A stretch of 37,429 nt of DNA, from NCBI GenBank assembly GCA_002294045.1, contig DBEP01000057.1, positions 13,947-51,375 on the forward strand. The letters run 5' to 3'. The position numbers were made by a program, and so were the translations under genes. The notes under the pieces are model-generated. The model saw only the letters and a program-made list of their open reading frames with translations. It did not search any database and was not told the origin of the DNA. Positions 30,893-37,429 of the stretch are shown in pieces. Every line of letters begins with the position of its first letter. Position 1 is the stretch's first letter. Source of the stretch: Lachnoclostridium sp. UBA903. Lineage in GTDB: Bacteria > Bacillota > Clostridia > Lachnospirales > Lachnospiraceae.

Positions 30893-33800
30893 ATGGAATA
30901 TTTCCTGGAAAATGAGTTCAAAAATCCGGATAAACGCCATCGAGGTGCTCCTTTCTGGGCCTGGAACACAAAACTGGAGAAGGAAACATTATTAAGTCAA
31001 ATAGAAGTATTTAAAGAAATGGGATTCGGAGGATACCACATTCATACCCGTGTCGGTTTGGATACCGAATATTTAGGAGAAGAATTTTTGGAGATGGTGA
31101 AGCTCTGCGTTGAAAAGGGCAGGAAAGAGGGCCTTCTGACTTATCTGTATGATGAAGACAGGTGGCCTTCCGGATTTGCCGGCGGCAAGGTTACAAAAGA
31201 AGCTGAATACCGAATAAAGCATCTGCTGTTCACCAGGGTGCCTTATGAAGAAGAGGACGCAAAGGAAGATAAAAACTATATGGCTAATTTTGCTGCCGGT
31301 ATACGTTCGGGAGAAGGAAGCTTGCTGGCTTGTTATGATATTCTGCTCGATTCGGAGGGAAAGCTTAAGAGATGCCGGAGGATAGAAGAAAGTAATACAG
31401 CAGAAGGGAAAAAGTGGTATGCTTATGCAGAAACCAATCCGTCTCATTCCTGGTACAACGGAGGAACTTATGTGGATGTACTGAATAAAAAAGCCATTGA
31501 CTTTTTTTTGCAGAATACTCATGAAGTCTATAAAAAAACTTTGGGCGATGACTTCGGAAAATACATACCTGCCATATTTACAGACGAGCCCCATATGCTC
31601 TATAAGAATAATCTGAAAAATGCCTTTTCGGAGGAAGAGCTGTTTATGCCCTGGACAAATGATATTCTGACTCTTTACAAGGAACAGTGCGGTATAGAGC
31701 TTCTGGACCATATACCCGAGCTTTTTTGGGAATTGCCGGGAAATCAGATTTCCTATCCGCGTTATTGTTATCATAAGCTTTTAGCAGACCTTTTTGAAAC
31801 GGCATATGCAAAAAACATTGGCGGCTGGTGCCAAAAAAACGGAATCGGATTTACGGGGCATTATTTGTATGAAGAAACTCTGTTTCAGCAGAACCGTTCG
31901 GACGGGGACCTGCTGCGTATGTACAGGCATATGGATCTGCCGGGTATGGACCTGTTGTACAATGAAGTTGACTTAACGACTGCAAAACAGATTCAGTCCG
32001 TTGTGCACCAATATGGAAAGAAGGGCGCCATGTCGGAGCTTTACGGCGTTACCAACTGGGGCTTTGATTTCCGGGGCTATAAATTCCAGGGTGACTGGCA
32101 GGCGGCGCTGGGAATTACGCTTAGAGTACCTCATCTTTCCCTGATGACACTGGCCGGTGAAATGAAAAGGGATTTCCCGGCAAGCATTTTCTACCAGGCT
32201 CCGTGGTACCGGGAATTCAGACAGATAGAAGACCATTTTGCCAGAATTCATGTGCTCCTGGAGCAGGGAACCCCTTGCGTACGGCTGGCGGTGATTCATC
32301 CCATTGAAAGTTATTGGACCGTATTCGGACCAGAAGATGAGACCGGAGCCATCCGAAGGGATATGGACCAGGATTTCCTCAACTTAATTAACTGGCTGCT
32401 GACGGGAGGCGTTGACTTTGACTATGTAAGCGAGGGTCTATTGCCGGAATTATGCCCGGAAGTTAATTATCCGTTACAAGCAGGCCGGATGCAGTATGAG
32501 ATGGTATTGGTACCGAACTGTATTTCCCTGAGGGAAAGTACCCTTAAGATTTTAGAAAAATTTGCCCGGGCGGGTGGAAGCGTAGTTGTGGCGGGAGAGT
32601 ACCCCCGGGTGTCGGACGGAAAGGAAACAGAGACAATAAAACCCAAAATAAAAGGCCTTTCAGAAAAAATTCCCTTTAGCAGGCATGAAATATTAAAGGC
32701 TGTGGACAGATTCCGTGATATTGATATTAGAAAAATAGATGGAAGTATCCAGGAAGGGTATGTCTTCCAGCTGAAACAGATGAACAGGGATAAAATACTG
32801 TTTCTTGCACCTGTTAAGGAACCGGCCAGCCGTGACATATCGGCAAAAGAAGAATTGTGTATAGCTTTGGAAGGGGATTATATACCTGTCTGCTATGATA
32901 CATTTTCTGGCCGTATTTATGAATTGCCGGTTCAATATGAAGCCGGTAAAACCAAAATACGTAAAGATATGTACGGTTATGATTCGCTGCTGCTGTGGCT
33001 GAAAGCCGGCAGGCAGAAAAATACGGATAAAAACTCCCGGGGCATACGGACCGGCGCTACCTGGCATCCGTATCCTTTTGACACGGAGGTTACTTATGAA
33101 CTGGAGGAGCCGAATGTACTGCTGCTTGATATGGCGGAAGTCTCACTGGATGGAGAGGAATATGCCATTATTGAGGAAATTTTACGGATTGATAAGAGGA
33201 TTAGGAGAAGGCTTAATTTACCCCTTAGAAGCTTTTCTATGGCGCAGCCGTATACGAGAGAAAAGAAGAGACCGGAACATAAAGTGCGATTACGCTATGC
33301 TATTGAAAGCCAAATAGAACGGAATACGGTCTTTCTTGCTTTGGAGGAAAGGAAAGATACAAGGCTTATATGGAATGGTAAAAAGGTTTCTAATGTACAA
33401 ATGGGATGGTATGTGGATGAAAAAATTCAGAAAGTACCTCTCGGCAGACTTTTAACCGGTATTAACATACTGGAGCTGGAATTGCCTTTCGGAGAGGATA
33501 CCAATCTGGAACCTGCTTATCTGCTGGGCGATTTCGGAACACGGGTAACGGGGAGAAAAGCGGTAATTACTCCTAAACCTGAGAAAATTACCTTTGGCTC
33601 GGTTGTTGGTCAGAACCTGGATTTTTACAGCGGAAATCTTTCATACAGCCTCAATATTGACTGTTCGGAAGGGAAGCTTAAAGTCCGGGCCAATAAATAC
33701 AGGGGTGCGTTAATCGGTGTTTATATAGATGATGTCCGGAAGGGAAGTATTATATTTCCGCCTTATGAATTTGAGATAACCGGCCTGGCTCCGGGGATTC

Positions 33801-33982
33801 ACAGTCTGAAACTCTGTCTGTTTGGAAACCGCTATAATACATTTTCACATCTTCATACTACGGATGAAACCGCTAAGAACAAGTCCCTTCCGTATTTATG
33901 GAGAACGGAAGGGGAAGCCTGGTGTTATGAATATGCCTTGGATGATTTCGGAATATTAAAAGCGCCGGATATATATGTGTGA
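30893..33982 (+). CDS. glycoside hydrolase, GH106-like
   Basis: 1029 residues with no signal peptide, so it is probably cytoplasmic. The N-terminal barrel has APFWAWNTKLEKETLLSQIE, GFGGYHIHTR and YDEDRWPSGFAGG (near residue 92), a pattern I associate with GH106-like (alpha-L-rhamnosidase-related) proteins. A carboxylate pair in IFTDEPHM (near 231-232) is a candidate catalytic site. The middle resembles a beta-galactosidase trimerisation-like domain (LVPNCISLRESTLKILEKFA). The C-terminal 250 residues are beta-sandwiches with a sugar-binding look (GVYIDDVRKGSI; LAPGIHSLKLCLFGNRYN). AGGAGG lies upstream. It probably hydrolyses sugar imported by the preceding transporter. The family assignment is from memory and moderate. 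Confidence 0.85.
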   Translation: MEYFLENEFKNPDKRHRGAPFWAWNTKLEKETLLSQIEVFKEMGFGGYHIHTRVGLDTEYLGEEFLEMVKLCVEKGRKEGLLTYLYDEDRWPSGFAGGKVTKEAEYRIKHLLFTRVPYEEEDAKEDKNYMANFAAGIRSGEGSLLACYDILLDSEGKLKRCRRIEESNTAEGKKWYAYAETNPSHSWYNGGTYVDVLNKKAIDFFLQNTHEVYKKTLGDDFGKYIPAIFTDEPHMLYKNNLKNAFSEEELFMPWTNDILTLYKEQCGIELLDHIPELFWELPGNQISYPRYCYHKLLADLFETAYAKNIGGWCQKNGIGFTGHYLYEETLFQQNRSDGDLLRMYRHMDLPGMDLLYNEVDLTTAKQIQSVVHQYGKKGAMSELYGVTNWGFDFRGYKFQGDWQAALGITLRVPHLSLMTLAGEMKRDFPASIFYQAPWYREFRQIEDHFARIHVLLEQGTPCVRLAVIHPIESYWTVFGPEDETGAIRRDMDQDFLNLINWLLTGGVDFDYVSEGLLPELCPEVNYPLQAGRMQYEMVLVPNCISLRESTLKILEKFARAGGSVVVAGEYPRVSDGKETETIKPKIKGLSEKIPFSRHEILKAVDRFRDIDIRKIDGSIQEGYVFQLKQMNRDKILFLAPVKEPASRDISAKEELCIALEGDYIPVCYDTFSGRIYELPVQYEAGKTKIRKDMYGYDSLLLWLKAGRQKNTDKNSRGIRTGATWHPYPFDTEVTYELEEPNVLLLDMAEVSLDGEEYAIIEEILRIDKRIRRRLNLPLRSFSMAQPYTREKKRPEHKVRLRYAIESQIERNTVFLALEERKDTRLIWNGKKVSNVQMGWYVDEKIQKVPLGRLLTGINILELELPFGEDTNLEPAYLLGDFGTRVTGRKAVITPKPEKITFGSVVGQNLDFYSGNLSYSLNIDCSEGKLKVRANKYRGALIGVYIDDVRKGSIIFPPYEFEITGLAPGIHSLKLCLFGNRYNTFSHLHTTDETAKNKSLPYLWRTEGEAWCYEYALDDFGILKAPDIYV

Positions 33983-33991
33983 ATAAAACCT

Positions 33992-34049
33992 CGTCTCCCA
34001 CAAATTGGAGCATCCAGCCCGGCACAAGCATTTTTCAAACACACTCTAG
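33992..34049 (-). repeat. R1 palindromic repeat, half copy E
   Basis: On the minus strand CTAGAGTGTGTTTGAAAAAT continues through GCTTGTGCCGGGCTGGATGC to TTTGTGGGAGACGA. It matches copy A and the left arm of copy B. It occupies the gap between the convergent glycosidase and AraC-type genes. Confidence 0.75.
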
Positions 34050-34075
34050 CCTTCTTCAAATAACTTTATCCAGGT

Positions 34076-36376
34076 TCAGGACTGCTTTAATTTACGGTAT
34101 GCTCCCGGTGTGATTCCTTCACTCTTCTTAAATATTTTAATAAGCGTGGAGCTGCTTAAAAAGCCGGTTTCGGCGGCGACTTCCTCTATGGTAAGGGAAC
34201 TGCCGGAAAGCAGTTCCTTTGCCTTACGTATTCTTATCTTATATAAATAGTCTATAAGAGCAATGCCCTTTTGCTCCCGGAACATCTGAGATAAATAGGA
34301 AGGCGAAATTCTAAGGGTTTCTCCGATTGTGGTATTGTTTATGTTGGGATTCCGATAGTTTTTTTCTATAAAAGTCTTTGCACGGTCACAGATGGTATTG
34401 CTCTCTTTTATTGTTTTGCTGTAATCCCGCAGCATATCAAGTATTCTTATCAGTGTTTCCAGAAAGTCGTTAAAAGGCTCTGCTTTTAGAAGCTGCCCGG
34501 TAAAATCATTTTTTTCCTCTATATGCCTGAAACCGGCCTCGTAAATAATCTTGCTCAAAGAATTAACGGTATCGTAGCGGAAAAATTCCAGGGATTCCAA
34601 AGCGGAATTCTCGTTAATCCCGGCTAAAGCGATAGTCTTATCCACTACCTCCCTTCCGGCGGAACAGGAGTTTCCTTTTTTAATATATTCCATAATAATC
34701 TGTGCGGATTTGGAGTCGGTTGAATTATTATAATGGAATGTCTTATTCTGAACCATAGCATAGGTTATAATGCTGTTTTTCCCATACTGAAAGCGGTATT
34801 TCATTGTATACACGGCCTCTTTATAGGCCGTGTGGATATCGGACAATCCCGAATGCATGCCGGACAGGGCTGTGGTGGTATAAATTCCGAAATGCTGCTG
34901 TATGAACCCGGAACATTGCCTGGCAACGGAATACATATAGTCTAATCCGTCTTTCTTTTCGCAGTTTCTATTAAAATTAACGATACAGGCATATTGCATG
35001 GGGGCAATATTAATTAAAAATCCCTGATGGCTCAAAGCACAAAGTTCCTGGGATACATTGGAGAGAATAAAGGATAAAAGAGCAGTATTCTCTTCCTTTG
35101 TATAAGGAATCTTAAGTCTGTCGATTTCCTCTACCTGTATCAGGAGAACCCCGAACCAGTCGGAAAGCAGTGTAATATGGTGCTGCAAAAAGACGTCATC
35201 CGGAAACTGCTCATTTGACAGATAGCTGCCCTGAAGCGCATGCAGCAGGAAATCCTGCCGCTCTCTTTCTTCCCTGGTTCCCAGCCGATTATTCAGCTGA
35301 TGGATTTCTTCCATGCAATTCTTAAGTACATTGTTTATAAATTCCATCTCGTTGTTCTTTCTGTCATAAACATAAGCAGTTTTATTTGAAATGGTACGCA
35401 GGATGGAGGTAATGGGGGAGTAATTCTGCTTTGCCAGATAATAAGCGGTAATAAAGCTGAATACCATACACAGCAAGGTACATAAAATCACTATAAAACG
35501 GATGTGAGTCAGGGTGGACCAGAAAACACTGGAAGGAGTTGCCGAAACATACACACAGTCAGCCGCCCGGGAGGAGAATACCTGGATAACATACCGTTCC
35601 GAGCCGAAGGTATCGTAATATAAGGTGTTGCCTCCTTCATAGGCAGACAGATTAAAATCCGGGCTGATATCCTGGGAAGAAGCCAGCAGCTTGTTTTTAT
35701 TGTCAAATATCATTAATACGCTGTTGCTGTGAAAATCGGCGCTTTTAAAGAGCTTTTTCAGGGAATTCGGATTAAAGCTAACTACGGAAATCATCTCCTC
35801 CCATCCGGGATATTTCTGGGATACTAGAATTGCCAGAGTGGCGTTTCCGGTATCGGAATTTAAGGATAGCAGCGTAGGCTTCAGACTGCGCTCCGGAATT
35901 GTAAAAATATCTGTGAATTTCCGGTAGGTTAACATGTCCTTATAATAAGCATCATAGAATGTTTTGGAATTTAAACATCCGTATAAAGCGACAATCTGCT
36001 CCAAATGGGGGTAATAAATAAAAATGTCATCAATATCTCCCTGCTTAAAAGGCTTTAGAAACTCTTTCAGTTCGTAGGATTCGAAAAGAGGGAATTCCAA
36101 TTCTTCTTTTGTATGGTAACTGTATTGTTTTATAAGGGGAGAATTAAGTAAGGACATATTGATTTGTGCCATCTCAGCCAGCCTGGAATCCACAACACTA
36201 AAAAACTGGTACAGGGAATTGGAGCTGGAATGAATAATTTCATTCCGTATGGTTTTTTGGGCGGTTATGTAAGTAACTAAAATTGCGGAAAAAGGTATGG
36301 CAAATATAATAATATAAGAGATGAAAAACTTCCAGAATATTTTTTTAATGAATAACTTGGGAAAAAGCTTGTTCAT
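34076..36376 (-). CDS. membrane-anchored AraC family regulator
   Basis: 766 residues. Transmembrane segments at about 14-36 and 292-315 frame an extracellular sensor region. A linker and a central cytoplasmic domain of about 300 residues follow, then a C-terminal AraC DNA-binding domain (660-766: TIGETLRISPSYLSQMFREQ and VAAETGFLSSSTLIKIFKK). There is no kinase or receiver domain, so sensing and DNA binding are in one protein, as in regulators often found beside LplABC-type transporters. GCAGGAG precedes the ATG by five bases. It is divergent from the LplA-like binding-protein gene at 36784, its likely target. Confidence 0.92.
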   Translation of the reverse strand: MNKLFPKLFIKKIFWKFFISYIIIFAIPFSAILVTYITAQKTIRNEIIHSSSNSLYQFFSVVDSRLAEMAQINMSLLNSPLIKQYSYHTKEELEFPLFESYELKEFLKPFKQGDIDDIFIYYPHLEQIVALYGCLNSKTFYDAYYKDMLTYRKFTDIFTIPERSLKPTLLSLNSDTGNATLAILVSQKYPGWEEMISVVSFNPNSLKKLFKSADFHSNSVLMIFDNKNKLLASSQDISPDFNLSAYEGGNTLYYDTFGSERYVIQVFSSRAADCVYVSATPSSVFWSTLTHIRFIVILCTLLCMVFSFITAYYLAKQNYSPITSILRTISNKTAYVYDRKNNEMEFINNVLKNCMEEIHQLNNRLGTREERERQDFLLHALQGSYLSNEQFPDDVFLQHHITLLSDWFGVLLIQVEEIDRLKIPYTKEENTALLSFILSNVSQELCALSHQGFLINIAPMQYACIVNFNRNCEKKDGLDYMYSVARQCSGFIQQHFGIYTTTALSGMHSGLSDIHTAYKEAVYTMKYRFQYGKNSIITYAMVQNKTFHYNNSTDSKSAQIIMEYIKKGNSCSAGREVVDKTIALAGINENSALESLEFFRYDTVNSLSKIIYEAGFRHIEEKNDFTGQLLKAEPFNDFLETLIRILDMLRDYSKTIKESNTICDRAKTFIEKNYRNPNINNTTIGETLRISPSYLSQMFREQKGIALIDYLYKIRIRKAKELLSGSSLTIEEVAAETGFLSSSTLIKIFKKSEGITPGAYRKLKQS

Positions 36377-36389
36377 GGATACTCCTGCT

Positions 36390-36454
36390 GCATAAATTAT
36401 GCATCTTTCACAATATTTTGTTACAGTTCAGCCTTACGGTTAAACTGTAACAAA
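36390..36454. promoter_or_regulatory. inverted repeats upstream of the AraC-type gene
   Basis: TTTGTTACAGTT (36417-36428) and AACTGTAACAAA (36443-36454) form a perfect 12-base inverted repeat with a 14-base spacer. A second palindrome GCATAAATTATGC lies at 36390-36402, just before the ribosome site. Their position upstream of the regulator's own start suggests autoregulation. No clear -35/-10 for the minus strand was found. Confidence 0.5.
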
Positions 36455-36507
36455 TGGTAATTCCATATATTATTATATAAAATTCTCAACAGAAATAAAA
36501 CAGCTCC

Positions 36508-36589
36508 TTGCAAAATGAACAATCAATTTGCAAAACGAACAATTTGATTTGTGAAAATGAACAACTTATTTTCAAAATGAATGATATAC
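36508..36589 (+). promoter_or_regulatory. four tandem imperfect 20-21 bp repeats, candidate activator sites
   Basis: TTGCAAAATGAACAATCAAT (36508), TTGCAAAACGAACAATTTGAT (36528, 21 bases; core TTGCAAAACGAACAATTT), TTGTGAAAATGAACAACTTA (36549) and TTTCAAAATGAATGATATAC (36570) follow head to tail. The period equals two helical turns, so the core (A)AAATGAAC repeats on one face. The array ends directly at the -35 position of the downstream promoter, as expected for an AraC-type activator. Confidence 0.6.
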
Positions 36590-36607
36590 TTTGCACAACC
36601 GGCATTC

Positions 36608-36613
36608 TATAAT
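36608..36613 (+). promoter_or_regulatory. -10 element of the LplA-like gene
   Basis: TATAAT at 36608-36613 with no good -35 at the right distance, and the tandem repeats end at 36589. The predicted start near 36620 gives a leader of about 165 bases that contains the R3 repeat. Confidence 0.5.
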
Positions 36614-36689
36614 AACAGTAGCAAAACAGACTCACCGATATCCGTGCCGGCCGGGGATGTCAGGGGCTTTTTGCCTTAACCTTAACCAA

Positions 36690-36760
36690 GGTTGAAAGAA
36701 AATATAAGTGAAAGGACGCCACATTGTAATTCTTTCAATCTGTTTATTTGTGGCAGTGGG
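36690..36760 (+). repeat. R3 repeat, copy b (A-B-A'-B' inverted repeats)
   Basis: The order is GGTTGAAAGAA (36690-36700), GCCACATTG (36718-36726), TTCTTTCAATC (36730-36740), then TTGTGGC. It aligns along its length with 12821-12894 on the minus strand. It lies in the 5' leader of the LplA-like gene. Confidence 0.65.
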
Positions 36761-36780
36761 TGTATGTGGCAGTGGGTGTA
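36749..36780 (+). repeat. 16-bp tandem duplication before the start codon
   Basis: TGTGGCAGTGGGTGTA occurs twice without interruption (36749-36764 and 36765-36780). It duplicates the B' arm of the R3 copy and ends three bases before the predicted ATG, displacing any normal ribosome site. Confidence 0.85.
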
Positions 36781-36783
36781 AAA

Positions 36784-37429
36784 ATGTTAATAAAGAAGTT
36801 TATGAAAAAGCTTATGGTGTGGCTGCTTATGACAGCCATGGCAGGTTCCCTGGCAACAGGGTGTTCAGGAGGGGAAAATAATTCAAATAAAGGAGAGGGT
36901 AATGGGAAGGCCGTATCTGCCGGTACAGGGGATGCAGAAAACCAAACAGAATTTACCGGATATCCCGTGCAGACGGAACAATCCCTGTCTGTCTGGGCCA
37001 GCCAGCTAGGGCCCTCGTCAACCGTAGCCAGCTGGAGAGAATCACCTTTCCATACGGGTCTTGAAAAACAGACAGGCATTTATATGGACTGGAACTTTCC
37101 CACATCCGGTACGGATGCCAATCAGGCATTTAACTTAATGCTGGCGGATACGGATCTGCCCGATATTATCTGGCACGGTATTATAGGTGATGCCGAAACC
37201 TATATTGAGGAAGGAATTATCAGGGATTTAACAGAGCTTTTGCCCAAATATGCCCCTAATTACTGGAATTATCTTCAGACTCATGAATATGCCGATAAAT
37301 CGGTTAAAACAGACAGCGGAAAATATTATTGCTTCGGGTTCTTCCGCGAAGACAGAAGCCAATCGGTTTATATGGGGCCTCTAATACGTCAGGACTGGCT
37401 GGATGAACAAAATCTTAAGACCCCCGTGA
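36784..37429 (+). CDS. LplA-like extracellular sugar-binding lipoprotein, 3' end cut by the window
   Basis: 215 codons are visible and the frame is open to the window edge. The signal peptide ends in lipobox LATGC with Cys27 (counting from ATG 36784), then a Gly/Asn/Glu-rich linker. The mature part looks like a large LplA-type family 1 binding protein: SLSVWASQLGPSS, LADTDLPDIIWHG and GPLIRQDWLDE. ATG 36784 has no good ribosome site; ATG 36802 or 36814, in frame and still before the signal core, are possible. It is divergent from the membrane AraC-type regulator. Permease genes are expected just beyond the window. Confidence 0.88.
   Translation, partial: MLIKKFMKKLMVWLLMTAMAGSLATGCSGGENNSNKGEGNGKAVSAGTGDAENQTEFTGYPVQTEQSLSVWASQLGPSSTVASWRESPFHTGLEKQTGIYMDWNFPTSGTDANQAFNLMLADTDLPDIIWHGIIGDAETYIEEGIIRDLTELLPKYAPNYWNYLQTHEYADKSVKTDSGKYYCFGFFREDRSQSVYMGPLIRQDWLDEQNLKTPV

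Noticed and set aside
31073..31774. 233-codon minus-strand frame inside the glycosidase gene
   Set aside because: Antisense to a 1029-residue gene with a clear protein signature; Cys/Phe/Ile-rich shadow translation.
36508..36589. Possible CRISPR-like array
   Set aside because: Units are contiguous with no spacers, are imperfect, and sit at a promoter; regulator sites explain them better, and no cas genes are present.

Overview
The window looks like chromosomal DNA from a gut-type Lachnospiraceae (Clostridium cluster XIVa relative). The reasons are moderate-to-low GC, strong AGGAGG-type ribosome sites, several YesM/YesN two-component systems each beside a sugar ABC transporter, and lipoprotein solute-binding proteins. 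No rRNA, tRNA, CRISPR, phage or plasmid gene was seen. This is inference from gene content; no database search was possible.

Layout. (1) 0.1-10.4 kb: a YesM/YesN-like sensor kinase and AraC-type response regulator on the minus strand, divergent from a CUT1 sugar transporter (lipoprotein plus two permeases, no ATPase gene). A large unrecognised cytoplasmic protein, probably carbohydrate-active, and a KdgF-like cupin follow. The cupin suggests uronate-containing sugars. (2) 10.8-12.7 kb: a DUF362 protein convergent with an AraC regulator across a strong shared terminator. (3) 13.1-16.9 kb: a siderophore ABC importer in the YclNOPQ/CeuBCDE gene order. (4) 17.0-18.9 kb: a group II intron with its reverse transcriptase, inserted just after the importer's terminator. 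(5) 19.0-20.4 kb: a pair of proteins of unknown function (recalled as DUF6323 and DUF6179), ending in a 165-bp imperfect palindrome. (6) 20.8-22.5 kb: phosphoglucomutase. (7) 22.5-34.0 kb: a second YesM/YesN pair divergent from a CUT2 (ribose-type) transporter with two different permeases, followed by a 1029-residue GH106-like glycosidase. (8) 34.1-37.4 kb: a membrane-anchored AraC regulator divergent from an LplA-like binding protein cut by the window edge.

The common theme is oligosaccharide sensing and import: each regulator faces the transporter it probably controls, and the shared intergenic regions carry direct or inverted repeats that could be regulator sites.

The least expected content is not protein coding. 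Three families of short palindromic repeats are scattered through the window: R1 (CTAG...GTTTGAAAAAT type, mostly at gene 3' ends), R2 (ends GGRCTGTTGCAAAA), and R3 (an A-B-A'-B' arrangement in two 5' leaders). They overlap leaders, stop codons and a ribosome-site region. Other points of note are a response regulator that appears to start at ATT, an ABC ATPase with one fully degenerate composite site, and the long hairpin after the DUF6179-like gene.
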